From contig JANQKG010000032.1 in the NCBI GenBank assembly GCA_028281235.1, positions 62,001-126,000 of the forward strand: DNA of 64,000 bases, written 5' to 3'. This document shows positions 25,374 through 34,598 of this stretch, piece after piece (the stretch's first letter is position 1; every line of letters begins with the position of its first letter). Both the position numbers and the translations under genes were made by a program. This DNA comes from Afifellaceae bacterium (lineage in GTDB: Bacteria; Pseudomonadota; Alphaproteobacteria; Rhizobiales; Afifellaceae). The notes below the pieces were generated by a model. That model had not been told where the DNA came from, did no database searches, and was given only the letters and a program-made list of their open reading frames with translations.

Positions 25374-26723
25374 ATGGCGATTCTCTCCAGCCTAGTTTTC
25401 TGGCGACCAAGTTCCGATGCGGCTGAGCCGCTTTTGCCGCGCGTTCAAGCGCTGATCAGCCGGCAGGAGCAGGAGAGCGAGCGTCTGATCGGCTGGGCGC
25501 AGCTCGGCGTCGTGGTTTTCTTCGGCCTTCTTTGGGCGGTGGCGCCGCGGCCGGACGATGCGACACTGTTCCAGCCGGTGCCGATCGCACTGTCGTTCTA
25601 CCTGGTGTTCACGACCATCCGGCTGGTGCTGAGCTATGTCAGCGTGCTGCCCGGCTGGCTGCTCTTCATCTCCATGGTGCTCGACGTCGGCCTGCTGCTT
25701 GGCCTCATCTGGACGTTTCATATCCAATATGGGCAGACGGCCGCGTTCTATCTGAAGATCCCGACCTTCGCTTACATCTTCGTCTTCATCGCCCTGCGTG
25801 CGCTGCGCTTCGACGCGCGCTTCGTGCTTGCGACGGGCTTTCTGGCGGCGTTCGGCTGGGTGGGCATGGTCATCTACGCCGTCAACACCAGCGGCATGGA
25901 CGCCATCACCCGCAGCTTCGTCGATTATCTCAGCTCCAACTCCATCCTGATCGGCGCGGAGATCGACAAGATCGTCGCGATCCTGGTCGTTACCGCCATT
26001 CTCGCGCTTGCAATCCGCCGCGCCGGTCAGGTGCTGGCAAGCTCCATCAAGGAAGAGGTGCGCACGCGCGACATGATCCGCTTCCTGCCGCGCGACGTCG
26101 CCGATGTCGTCACCAGCGCCCAGGATATTGTGAAGCCCGGCGATGCGGACGAGCGCGAGGCAGCCGTGCTCATGCTGGACCTGCGCGGCTTCACGCGCTT
26201 CTGCGCCGGCAAGTCGCCGCGCGAGGTGGTTGACCTGCTCGTCAGCTTTCACAAGCGCATCGTGCCGATCATCACCGGCTATCGCGGCGTCGTCGACAAA
26301 TATCTGGGCGACGGCGTCATGGCGACGTTTGGCGCCGCGCATGCTTCGCCGACCGCTGCAGCTGACGCGCTTCAGGCGCTCGACGCCATCATCGCCGAGG
26401 CGCGCGAGTGGCACGAGACGTTGTCGCAATCGGAAGCCGATCCGCCCTTCGTCAACGGCGCGGTGACGGCCGGGCCCGTCGTCTTCGCTGCACTCGGTGA
26501 TGACGAGCGGCTGGAATACACCATCATCGGCGAGGCGGTGAACCTTGCAGCCAAGATTGAGAAGCACAACAAGACCGAAGGGTCGATGGCACTGGTGCCG
26601 CTCGCCGATTATGAGCATGCGGTCGCGCAGGGTTACGAGCCTCAAGGCGATCCGGAAATCGTCAAAGGTCGCAGCGTCGCCGGTGTCGGCGAGCCAATGG
26701 ATTTGGTCGTCGTGGCCCGCTGA
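25374..26723 (+). CDS. Membrane-bound class III adenylate cyclase
   Basis: A 449-residue protein. About six hydrophobic segments occupy residues 40-215, forming a membrane domain of unknown ligand, followed by a linker and a cyclase domain at 262-449. Key residues are metal Asp269 (LMLDLRGF) and Asp313 (KYLGDGVMATFG), adenine-specifying Lys309, and transition-state Asn390 (EAVNLAAKIE). The partner Arg is replaced by Lys394, and the usual Asp before YT is Glu381. It is probably an active or weakly active cAMP producer. The ATG at 25374 with AGGGACGG upstream is preferred; the frame extends upstream but overlaps the divergent glycosyltransferase gene. It ends 10 bp from the convergent RND gene. 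Confidence 0.88.
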   Translation: MAILSSLVFWRPSSDAAEPLLPRVQALISRQEQESERLIGWAQLGVVVFFGLLWAVAPRPDDATLFQPVPIALSFYLVFTTIRLVLSYVSVLPGWLLFISMVLDVGLLLGLIWTFHIQYGQTAAFYLKIPTFAYIFVFIALRALRFDARFVLATGFLAAFGWVGMVIYAVNTSGMDAITRSFVDYLSSNSILIGAEIDKIVAILVVTAILALAIRRAGQVLASSIKEEVRTRDMIRFLPRDVADVVTSAQDIVKPGDADEREAAVLMLDLRGFTRFCAGKSPREVVDLLVSFHKRIVPIITGYRGVVDKYLGDGVMATFGAAHASPTAAADALQALDAIIAEAREWHETLSQSEADPPFVNGAVTAGPVVFAALGDDERLEYTIIGEAVNLAAKIEKHNKTEGSMALVPLADYEHAVAQGYEPQGDPEIVKGRSVAGVGEPMDLVVVAR

Positions 26724-26732
26724 ATCCGGCTG

Positions 26733-29700
26733 CTACTCAGCCGGCGTGGCGGCGGGGAGGGCACCAAGCCGCTCCGCGCGCCGCGCCTCTCGGCGTGCAC
26801 GCCGCCGCGCCCGCCATTCCGATGTGTTGGCGACCGCCATCAGCGCCGCCGGCGTGACGAACAGCGTCAGAACGGTCGCGAACCCGAGGCCGAACACGAT
26901 CGACGTCGACAACTGAATCCACCATTGCGTTGACGGCGCGCCGATGGCGATCTCACGCTCAAGGAAGTTGATGTTGACGCCGAAAGCGATCGCCATGACG
27001 CCAAGCATCGCGGTGACGGCGGTCAGAAGCACCGGACGCGCACGCTCGCGACAGGTCTGCAGGATCGCCTCATAGGCGTCGCGGCCTTCGCGCCTGAGGC
27101 GGTCATAGGTGTCGATCAGCACGATGTTGTTGTTCACGATCACACCCGCATTGGCGATCACGCCAATGCCCGTCATCACGACGCCGAAGGCCTGGCCCAT
27201 GACCATGAGGCCGATCAGAACGCCGATCGTCGACATGACAACGGCCGACAGCACGATGATCACGCTGGAGAAGCGGTTGAACTGCGCCAACAGCACCGCG
27301 AAGATCAAGAAGATCGCCGCGCCGAACGCATTGACCAGGAACGCGCCTGCCTTTTCGCGCTCCTCGTCCTCGCCTTTCATCCGGTAGGTGACGCCCTCGC
27401 CGAGATCGGCGCTGGCAAGCGCGGCCAGGACCTGCTGCTGCACGACGGCCGATTGGACGTCCTCCGCCACGTTGGCGGTGACGGTCACGACGCGGGCGCC
27501 GTCGACACGGTTGATCAGCCCGACTTTCGGCGCAGCACTGCGGGTGACGAAATTGCCGATCGGCACTGCGCCGGAGCCGGTGACCATGGTCAGTTCGTCA
27601 AGCTGGTCGAGGCTGCGACGATCCTCCGGGAAACGCACCAGGATATCGACCGACTTGTCGGTGGAGGATGGGCGATATTCGGAGACTTTTACGCCGTTGG
27701 TGACAAGCTGCACCGCGGTCCCGACGCTGGCGGGGCTGGCGCCGAACTTGGCGGCCTCCGCTTTGTCCACTTCCAGCTTCCAGTCGATGCCGGGAAGCGG
27801 AAGCCCGTCATCGACGTCGAGCGCATCAGGGTTGGTGCGGACAACGTCGGCAGCCTTAAGTGCCGCCGGAAACAGCAAGTCCGGATTGATTGACGAGAGC
27901 TCAAGCGTAATCGGCTTGCCGGTCGGTGGGCCGGCCGCCGGCCCGGTGACCTCGATGATCACGCCGGGGATGTCAGCCGTCTTCTGGCGAATCTCGTCGA
28001 AGATCTCGCTCGCCTTGCGGCGCTCCTGCCAGTCGACGAGCTCAAACTGGATCGTGCCGACCGTATCCTCCGTCACGTCCTGCGCGCCTTGTTGGCCTTC
28101 GCCGGCGCGCGCATAGACGGTTTCGATCTCCTCCATGTCCAGCAGGTGCTCTTCGACCTGGCGGACCAGATTGTCCTTCTCGTAGATGGAGATGTTGCCG
28201 CGGGCACGCACCTGCACCAGGCCGAATTCCGGCTCCACGTGAGGGAAGAACTCCACGCCGTTGCCGAACTTCCCGTAGGCCTGCACGACGCCGACCAGAA
28301 GCAGGCCGGCCAGCGCCAGGGTGGCCAGCGGATGCGCCAACACCACCTTGACCAGACGCATATAGGCGCCGCGGTCCTGCAGCGCTTCGTCTTTCGGCTG
28401 CGACGCGCGGCCCAGCATCGCGCCGAGCGTCGGTGTGAAGATGAGTGCCACGACGAGTGAGGCCGTCAGCGTGGCGATCAGCGTCAGCGGCAGGTACTTC
28501 ATGAACTCGCCGACGATGCCCGGCCAGAAAAGCAGCGGCGAGAACGCGGCGACGCGTGTGGCCGTGGCCGCTGTCACCGGGCCCGCCATGCGCTTGGCGG
28601 CCAGCGAATAGGCCGCGCGTGGGTCCATGCCCTCAGAGAGCCGCCGCTCGGCATATTCCGAAACGATGATGGCATCGTCGACGAGCATGCCGACGGCGAG
28701 GATCAGCGAGAACAGCACGACGATGTTGACCGTCAGCCCGGCCAGTTGCAGCCCTAAAATCCCGGCGAGGAACGAGGCCGGAATGGCGATCCCGATGAAC
28801 AGGGAGGCGCGCGCGCCGAGCACCGTCAGCATGATCACGATAACAAGCAGAACCGCGGTGATGACGCTGTTCTGCAGCTCGCTCAGCATGATGCGGATGT
28901 CTTTCGACTTATCCTGCGAGAATGAGACCTCTACCGTGTCCGGCCAGGTCGCGGAAAGCTGTTCGATGACCGCGCGCGTGGCGTCGACGGTTTCGATGAG
29001 GTTGGCGCCGGTGCGCTTCGACACTTCGATCGTGATCGCCGCCTTGCCGTTGACGCGCGAGATCGTGTCCGGATCCTTGAAGGTCGGGCGGACGGTCGCC
29101 ACGTCGCCGAGCGTGACGGCTGCGTCGCCCGATGCGACGATCGGGAAGTTGTCGATGTCCTCCGGTGTTTCGATCAAGGAGGGCACCTTGACCGCGAAGC
29201 GCCCCGCATTGCTTTCCAATGCGCCGGCCGCCACGAGGCTGTTGCCGAGGCTGAATGCCGATACCAGCTCGTGCAGCGAGATGCCGTAGCTCTCCAGGTG
29301 CATCGGCTCGGCGATGATCTCCACCACCTCCTCGCGGTCGCCATTGAGGCTGGCGCTCAGGACGCCCGGTATCTGCTCGATTGCGGTTTCCGCCTGCCGC
29401 GCCAGATGAAGCAGCGTGCGTTCCGGAACGTCGCCGCCGAGTGACACGACAAGGACGGGGAACAGCGAGAGGTTGACCTCGTTGACATGCGGCTCGTCGG
29501 CATCGCTTGGAAGTTCGCCCTTGGCGTCGTCCACCGCGGCGCGGACATCGGCGAGTGCGGCGTCGGAATCGAAGCCCGCCTCGAACTCCAGCAACACATA
29601 GCCGCCGCCCTCAAACGCCGCGGAGCGCATCTCCTTGACGTTCTCAACCGACTTAAGCTGCGTCTCCAGCGGCTTCAGGATCAGCCGCTCCGCATCCTCC

Positions 29701-29870
29701 GGGCTGATGCCACGCTGCGTGACATTCGTATAGATGATCGGAATGGCGACATCCGGCTCCGCCTCTTTCGGAATCGTCATGTAGGCGGAGAAGCCCGCCA
29801 CGAGCAGAAAGAGCAGCGTCGTGATGGTCAGCCGCGCGTGACTGATCGCGTAATCGACGGGATTGAGCAT
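26733..29870 (-). CDS. RND efflux pump inner-membrane subunit (AcrB type)
   Basis: A 1045-residue proton-driven exporter with the classical RND layout: a first helix (15-31), a large periplasmic loop, helices 2-6, a second periplasmic loop and helices 8-12. The proton-relay aspartates are in TM4, GMLVDDAIIV (Asp398-Asp399). TM1 is followed by IPKEAEPDVAIP, typical of MexB/MexD-related pumps. It is the distal gene of the TetR-adaptor-pump operon, 24 bp after the adaptor. No outer-membrane TolC-type gene is in the window, so it must use one encoded elsewhere. Confidence 0.95.
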   Translation of the reverse strand: MLNPVDYAISHARLTITTLLFLLVAGFSAYMTIPKEAEPDVAIPIIYTNVTQRGISPEDAERLILKPLETQLKSVENVKEMRSAAFEGGGYVLLEFEAGFDSDAALADVRAAVDDAKGELPSDADEPHVNEVNLSLFPVLVVSLGGDVPERTLLHLARQAETAIEQIPGVLSASLNGDREEVVEIIAEPMHLESYGISLHELVSAFSLGNSLVAAGALESNAGRFAVKVPSLIETPEDIDNFPIVASGDAAVTLGDVATVRPTFKDPDTISRVNGKAAITIEVSKRTGANLIETVDATRAVIEQLSATWPDTVEVSFSQDKSKDIRIMLSELQNSVITAVLLVIVIMLTVLGARASLFIGIAIPASFLAGILGLQLAGLTVNIVVLFSLILAVGMLVDDAIIVSEYAERRLSEGMDPRAAYSLAAKRMAGPVTAATATRVAAFSPLLFWPGIVGEFMKYLPLTLIATLTASLVVALIFTPTLGAMLGRASQPKDEALQDRGAYMRLVKVVLAHPLATLALAGLLLVGVVQAYGKFGNGVEFFPHVEPEFGLVQVRARGNISIYEKDNLVRQVEEHLLDMEEIETVYARAGEGQQGAQDVTEDTVGTIQFELVDWQERRKASEIFDEIRQKTADIPGVIIEVTGPAAGPPTGKPITLELSSINPDLLFPAALKAADVVRTNPDALDVDDGLPLPGIDWKLEVDKAEAAKFGASPASVGTAVQLVTNGVKVSEYRPSSTDKSVDILVRFPEDRRSLDQLDELTMVTGSGAVPIGNFVTRSAAPKVGLINRVDGARVVTVTANVAEDVQSAVVQQQVLAALASADLGEGVTYRMKGEDEEREKAGAFLVNAFGAAIFLIFAVLLAQFNRFSSVIIVLSAVVMSTIGVLIGLMVMGQAFGVVMTGIGVIANAGVIVNNNIVLIDTYDRLRREGRDAYEAILQTCRERARPVLLTAVTAMLGVMAIAFGVNINFLEREIAIGAPSTQWWIQLSTSIVFGLGFATVLTLFVTPAALMAVANTSEWRARRRARREARRAERLGALPAATPAE

Positions 29871-29894
29871 GCGGGCGGTGTCCCTTGGCGGTTC

Positions 29895-30992
29895 TTAGGA
29901 CCGCGAGATCAAGGCAGGCGACGCCGCGTTCACATCAACGGCGTCGACCTTCTGTCCGTCCTTCACGAAGTCCTGGCCTTGGACGATGATCTGCGCGCCA
30001 TCGGGCGGACCGTTCACCCAGACGTCGTCGCGCGCATCCTCAACGATTGCGACCGTGACGGATTCCACAATTCCGTCGGGCGTGACGGTGCGAATGCTGA
30101 GCTCGCCGTCAGCGGAGAAGGTGAGGGCGGAGCGCACGACGCGCACCGCCTGCACCGGCGCCAGCTGGAACTGGACTTCCGCCGTCACGCCGTCGGGGAT
30201 GGCATGGTCGGCATTATCGAGCTCGACCTCCACGCGGTAAGTGCGTGTGCCGGCGCTCGATGTGGGTGACACGAACCGCACGGTCCCATTCACCGTCTGC
30301 CCGGTGACGAGACGCACGTCCGCCTCGCTGCCGATCCTGATGCTGCCGAGCTGGCGTTCAGCGATGTTGGCGACCGCCAGCATCGGGTCGAGCGCAATCA
30401 CTTCCGCCACCATCGCACCGACATCCAGAGCCTGGCCGGCGCTGACCGGAACGTCACTGACGAGGCCTGAGATCGGCGCAAGGACAAGACCGCGGTCGTA
30501 TTCGGCTTGAGCAAGCGCCAGGCCTGCTTCGGCAGCCCGCAATTCGGCTTCAAGCTGTTTCTTTTCGTTCGCCGCGATCACGCCACGCTCAATCAGCCGC
30601 GCCTTGGCTTCAAGATCGGTGAGCCGCTGCTCAACTTGCGCCTCGGCCTGCGAAACTTGCGCGTGGCGGGCCTCGTCGGACAGCGTGGCAATCACGTCGC
30701 CTTCTGACACGCGGTCGCCGCGCCGCACCTTCAGCTCGACAATCGTGCCCAAGGCGCGGGTGACGGCGCGCGCGCGGTCGTCGGCCTCGGTGCGTCCGGA
30801 AAGGACAAGCCGGCCAACATGGCTTTCCGCCCGTGCCTGGATCACCGCGACGCGGAAGGGCGGCCGTTCCGTTGTGGCTTCCGTCTCGACGGTGGCCGTC
30901 GCCGGATCATCCGTGCGTCCGAGCACACCGGATCCGATCCACAAGGTTGCCGCAACAACGACCGCGGCGGCTGCGATACGACTGTACTTCAT
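29895..30992 (-). CDS. RND efflux periplasmic adaptor subunit
   Basis: A 365-residue membrane-fusion protein. One N-terminal hydrophobic segment (AAAAVVVAATLWIGSGVLG) serves as anchor or signal. It is followed by a lipoyl-like barrel (VELKVRRGDRVSEGDVIATL), a coiled-coil hairpin (residues ~130-170) and the returning ISGLVSDVPVSAGQALDVG. It links the RND pump to an outer-membrane channel. It starts 3 bp after the TetR gene, so regulator and pump are one transcript. Confidence 0.93.
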   Translation of the reverse strand: MKYSRIAAAAVVVAATLWIGSGVLGRTDDPATATVETEATTERPPFRVAVIQARAESHVGRLVLSGRTEADDRARAVTRALGTIVELKVRRGDRVSEGDVIATLSDEARHAQVSQAEAQVEQRLTDLEAKARLIERGVIAANEKKQLEAELRAAEAGLALAQAEYDRGLVLAPISGLVSDVPVSAGQALDVGAMVAEVIALDPMLAVANIAERQLGSIRIGSEADVRLVTGQTVNGTVRFVSPTSSAGTRTYRVEVELDNADHAIPDGVTAEVQFQLAPVQAVRVVRSALTFSADGELSIRTVTPDGIVESVTVAIVEDARDDVWVNGPPDGAQIIVQGQDFVKDGQKVDAVDVNAASPALISRS

Positions 30993-30995
30993 AAT

Positions 30996-31643
30996 CTATG
31001 CCTCGGCGTTGGGGCGGACGCTTGGCGGTTCCACAGCACCCTTCAAGAGGGCGCCGATAACGGCGAACACTTCGGCGACTTCGCGCTCAGGATCGAAATC
31101 CGTGGCGACCGCGCGGCGAACGAAGAGCCCGTCGGCAAGCTTGGAGATGATGGACGCGACGAAATGCGAATCGATTGATTGATCGATCGCGCCGGCTTCC
31201 TTGGCGGCGTCGAACGCGCTGACGAAATGGGCATGAAGGCCGCTGGCGAAATCCGTCTGAAGAGTCGCGACCGAAGGGTTGCGCGTCGCCTCAGCCCAGA
31301 TCTCCAGGCAGAGCTGCGCCTTGCCGCACATGTCGTCGTGGAAATGTCGGCGGCCGAGTTCGCGGAATGCGGAGAGAAAATCCGCACCGCTTTCCTGCAG
31401 AGCGCCGAACTCGCTGGTCATCCTGCCACGGTCGCGCTCGCACAGACCCGCGACCAGCGCGTCCTTGGAGGCGAAGTAACGGTAGAGATTGCCCGGGCTC
31501 ATTCCGGCTTCAGCAGCGACATCCTGCACCGTCGTTCGGTGAAAGCCGGAGCGTACGAAGCTCCGCTCGGCCGCATCCAGGATGTGCGTGCGGCGATCGA
31601 TCTCCGGCTCGTGCGTTTCGGTCCGCAATGCGGCTTCAGTCAT
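30996..31643 (-). CDS. TetR/AcrR-family transcriptional regulator
   Basis: A 215-residue repressor. The N-terminal helix-turn-helix is DRRTHILDAAERSF...TTVQDVAAEAGMSPGNLYRYFASKDALV, the canonical TetR DNA-binding domain, and the remaining ~150 residues form the ligand/dimer domain. The ATG at 31643 is chosen because an earlier in-frame start (31697) would lie inside the operator repeats. It is the first gene of the efflux operon and presumably represses its own transcript through the operators at 31661-31699, with pump substrates as inducers (inference). Confidence 0.92.
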   Translation of the reverse strand: MTEAALRTETHEPEIDRRTHILDAAERSFVRSGFHRTTVQDVAAEAGMSPGNLYRYFASKDALVAGLCERDRGRMTSEFGALQESGADFLSAFRELGRRHFHDDMCGKAQLCLEIWAEATRNPSVATLQTDFASGLHAHFVSAFDAAKEAGAIDQSIDSHFVASIISKLADGLFVRRAVATDFDPEREVAEVFAVIGALLKGAVEPPSVRPNAEA

Positions 31644-31660
31644 GGGTATCGCCTGGGTCG

Positions 31661-31699
31661 TGAATGAACGCTCATTCATCTGAGAATGAAGATTCATTC
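31661..31699. promoter_or_regulatory. Tandem TetR-type operators
   Basis: Two inverted repeats in a row: TGAATGA-ACGC-TCATTCA (31661-31678) and GAATGA-AGAT-TCATTC (31684-31699). They lie 18-56 bp upstream of the tetR start codon and share the half-site GAATGA. This is the expected place and form for autoregulation of the tetR-adaptor-RND operon. Confidence 0.82.
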
Positions 31700-32245
31700 A
31701 CGTGTGCCAACGGTCGGATAATGTCAAGCGAATCAACAAGATGTTACCTGAACCAAAGGGTCAGGCAGCTTCATGCCAGCCGCATGTTTCAGAACTTTGT
31801 CATGGAGGAGGAGAATTGTTTCGAATCGGTCGCCGTTCGACATTGTGCGACATCTCGATACAATTTTGCGGGGTCGGCGCGAGGCAACCGCGGGCCCGCA
31901 CTCCCAGATTGTGCGGTGAAGGATGGCCCCCAGTTGTTTTTGCTGTGGCTTCAGCGGTTTCTGAGGCGTCTATCCACAGGCCGCCCTCGCCAACCCCAAT
32001 GGCGCTGTGTATCGTCGCGAGTCCAGTGGCGTGCCTTGGGTAATGGCGGCGGGTAGGCCTGATTTGCTGAGCATTGCGCGAATCCTGTTCTTGAATACGC
32101 GCGCCCCCGATCATGTGATCCGCTCCTGCCCGCCCTGGGCCGGCTGAGCGCCGGCATACGAGTATTTCGGTGCAGCGCGCGCGTCGGCGCATGCACGACG
32201 AGGAGGGGCCAAGGCCGTGCGGCCGTTCACGACGGGATTGCGGCT
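31700..32245 (+). other. Long intergenic region with a candidate promoter
   Basis: About 550 bp without a convincing gene, and less GC-rich near its left end than its surroundings. A sigma70-like site TTCGAC (31836-31841), a 17-bp spacer and TACAAT (31859-31864) read toward the NTPase gene. If used, this would give an untranslated leader of about 370 nt. Short open frames here lack ribosome-binding sites and recognisable motifs. Confidence 0.4.
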
Positions 32246-34585
32246 ATGACGATTGCGGCGGAGCGTCAGCCCTATCCCGGGCTCCGCTCTTTCGCGCGCA
32301 ACGAAGCCGACTTGTTCTTTGGGCGCGAAAACGCGGTCGCTGAGTCAATCAAGCGGCTTGCGGCAACGCGCGTCCTGATGCTGACCGGGCCGTCCGGTGC
32401 CGGCAAATCCTCTCTCCTGAGAGCTGGCCTCGTACCAGCGCTTGAGGACGGACGTTTGGAGCAAGCCGGCCCCAACTGGCGCGTCGCCGCGCTTCGCCCC
32501 GGCATCCACCCGCTGACCAGTCTCGCCGAAGCACTCCTGCGGGCGGCTGCCGAGCCGGAAGCTGACGAGGCGCCCGGAGCCGATGCAGTCGAAGCGTTGC
32601 GCGCTGAACTGGCGCAATCGCCGGGGGCGCTGATCGATTGGCTACAGGCCGACAACCTGCCTGAGCGCACAAATTTGCTGCTGCTCGTCGACCCGCTGGA
32701 AGAGCTGTTCCACGCAGATATCGACCGCGACGAAGCGGAAGCCTTTGTCTCGCTGCTTCTGGCGAGCGTCGCTCTGCCGCCTGATGAAGCCCCGATCTGC
32801 ATCGCCGCGGCCATGCGCTCCGAATATCTCGCCGGCGCTGCGTCGTTCGCGGGGCTGTCGGAGGTCATCGCAAAAAGCCTTTACGCGCCGCCCAGCCTGA
32901 ACGGCGAGCAGCTTCGCCAGGCGATCGTCAGGCCAGCGAAGGTGTGCGGCTTCAAGATCGAGCCGCCCCTCGTGGAGGCGTTGCTGGAGGATTTGTCGTT
33001 GCCGATTGCGCCGCCGGATGAGGATTCCGGCGAGGCGCTGGACAGAGCCGCCCAGGCCGCTGACCGGCTGCCCCTGCTGCAGCATGCGCTCAGCCAGCTT
33101 TGGCTCATTGCGGCGCAGCGCAAGGGCAAGCGCGTCCTCAAGCTGGACGACTACGAAAAGCTCGGGCGCCTGCGCGACGCACTTGCTACGCATCTCCAAG
33201 GCGTGCTGGAGGCGCTGCTCCCGGAACATCGAGACGTCGCGCCGGTCGTGTTCCGGGCCATGAGCAGAGGCGCGAGCCTCGCCGATGCAGCCGGTCGACC
33301 GACTCCGTACGGCGAACTGGAGGCGATCGCGCATGGCGATTCCTCCGCAGTACGTGAGATCGTTGAGACGTTTCGCGCACCCGACAACGGCTTCCTCCAG
33401 CCGCCACGTCCACATCCCCTGCGCGCCGACACGCCGGTGGAGATCACGCATGAATGCCTTATCCGCCAATGGCCGACCTTTCATCGCTGGCTGAAAGCGG
33501 AGGCGCACGCGGTGGTGACGTGGCAGCGGCTGGCGGATCGTGCGGAGAGCCACGAAAGCGGTGAGGCGGAGTTGCTGTCCGGCTTTCCGCTGGCAAGCGT
33601 CGCCGATTGGTGGGGGCGGGAGCAGCCGACGGCGTCTTGGGCGGAGCGATATAGAGGCGACTTCGACCAGACCCGGTCGTTCCTTGAGAAGAGCCAGCGA
33701 GCCCAGGCGGCACTCGACCGCGACGCGGCCGAGCGGCAGGGCCGTGGCATGCGCAACAAGCTCCTGGCCTTTGCGGCGGTCGTGACGATTGGGATTATCG
33801 CGCCGCTCGGCGTGTTTGCCGGCTACGCCGCCATTCGCTCAAACGAGGCGGCCGAGCGTGCGCGCATTGAAGCCGCCGCGGCGAATGACGCCCGGCAGGC
33901 GACCGCCGCCGCCGAGCAATTGGCCGGGGCCGAACGGCGTCGGGCCGTCGAGGCGGAAGAACAGGCGCAGGCAGATCGTGTACGCGTCGAGGAGGCGCAG
34001 GCGTTTGCGGAAGAGGCGCAGCAGCAGGCGATCGCAGCCCGCGAGCACGCGGACGAATTGGCGGCGCTTGTGGAAACGGAGAGGGCGCGCGCTGAGACGG
34101 AACGGCTGCGCGCGCTGGAGGCGATTGAGGCAGCGACGCGCGCCGGAACGGAACGCGACCAGGCCGATGAGCAGCGGCGGCTCGCGCTCGTTGCCCGCGA
34201 CGCGGCCGAGCGCAATTCTCAAGAGGCCACAAGCGAACGGGAGCTGGCTGAGCTGGCGCGCCGGCAAGCCGCAAACGAACAAGAGCTCGCAGAGGCGGCC
34301 CGCCAGCAGGCCGAGGAAGCGCGCGAAGAGGCTCTCGCTGCCGCGCAAGTGGCAGAGGCGCTTGCGGATAAGGAGCGGCTTCGCGCCTTGGCCGCAATCG
34401 ACCAGGTGCGCGCCGCGGAAGAAGAGCTTGAGCGCGTCAGCCAGGAATTGGCGACGGCGGTGGCAACGGCTGAAGCGGCGCTCGCTGAGAAGGAGTTGGC
34501 GGATCAGGCGCGGCTGCGCGCGCTTCGGGCGCAAAGCCAGGCAATTGATCCCCTGGTTGAGCCCGACGCTCCGCGTACCGAGTAG
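32246..34585 (+). CDS. nSTAND1-type NTPase with C-terminal membrane helix and coiled coil
   Basis: A 779-residue protein. The N-terminal YPGLRSFARNEADLFFGRE (residues 10-28) is the hallmark of nSTAND1 domains. Walker A is GPSGAGKSS (48-56), Walker B LLLLVDPLEELF (144-155), and a downstream conserved helix-rich block contains LPLLQHALSQLW (275-286) and ITHECLIRQWPTFHRW (400-415). A single membrane helix (about 505-529) is followed by ~235 residues of Ala/Glu/Arg-rich coiled coil. In most relatives the region after the helix is a WD40 or other repeat sensor, or a toxic effector is present; neither is seen. STAND NTPases act as ligand-triggered switches in conflict and signalling. No partner gene is adjacent on the same strand. 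Confidence 0.85.
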   Translation: MTIAAERQPYPGLRSFARNEADLFFGRENAVAESIKRLAATRVLMLTGPSGAGKSSLLRAGLVPALEDGRLEQAGPNWRVAALRPGIHPLTSLAEALLRAAAEPEADEAPGADAVEALRAELAQSPGALIDWLQADNLPERTNLLLLVDPLEELFHADIDRDEAEAFVSLLLASVALPPDEAPICIAAAMRSEYLAGAASFAGLSEVIAKSLYAPPSLNGEQLRQAIVRPAKVCGFKIEPPLVEALLEDLSLPIAPPDEDSGEALDRAAQAADRLPLLQHALSQLWLIAAQRKGKRVLKLDDYEKLGRLRDALATHLQGVLEALLPEHRDVAPVVFRAMSRGASLADAAGRPTPYGELEAIAHGDSSAVREIVETFRAPDNGFLQPPRPHPLRADTPVEITHECLIRQWPTFHRWLKAEAHAVVTWQRLADRAESHESGEAELLSGFPLASVADWWGREQPTASWAERYRGDFDQTRSFLEKSQRAQAALDRDAAERQGRGMRNKLLAFAAVVTIGIIAPLGVFAGYAAIRSNEAAERARIEAAAANDARQATAAAEQLAGAERRRAVEAEEQAQADRVRVEEAQAFAEEAQQQAIAAREHADELAALVETERARAETERLRALEAIEAATRAGTERDQADEQRRLALVARDAAERNSQEATSERELAELARRQAANEQELAEAARQQAEEAREEALAAAQVAEALADKERLRALAAIDQVRAAEEELERVSQELATAVATAEAALAEKELADQARLRALRAQSQAIDPLVEPDAPRTE

Positions 34586-34598
34586 CAGGCGCGCGCCG

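Noticed and set aside
25392-26645. A 417-codon open frame on the minus strand
   Set aside because: Antisense to the membrane cyclase, whose catalytic residues and helices support the plus strand.
31664-32056. Plus-strand 130-codon frame upstream of the NTPase
   Set aside because: It starts inside the tetR operator region, lacks a ribosome-binding site and has no motif.
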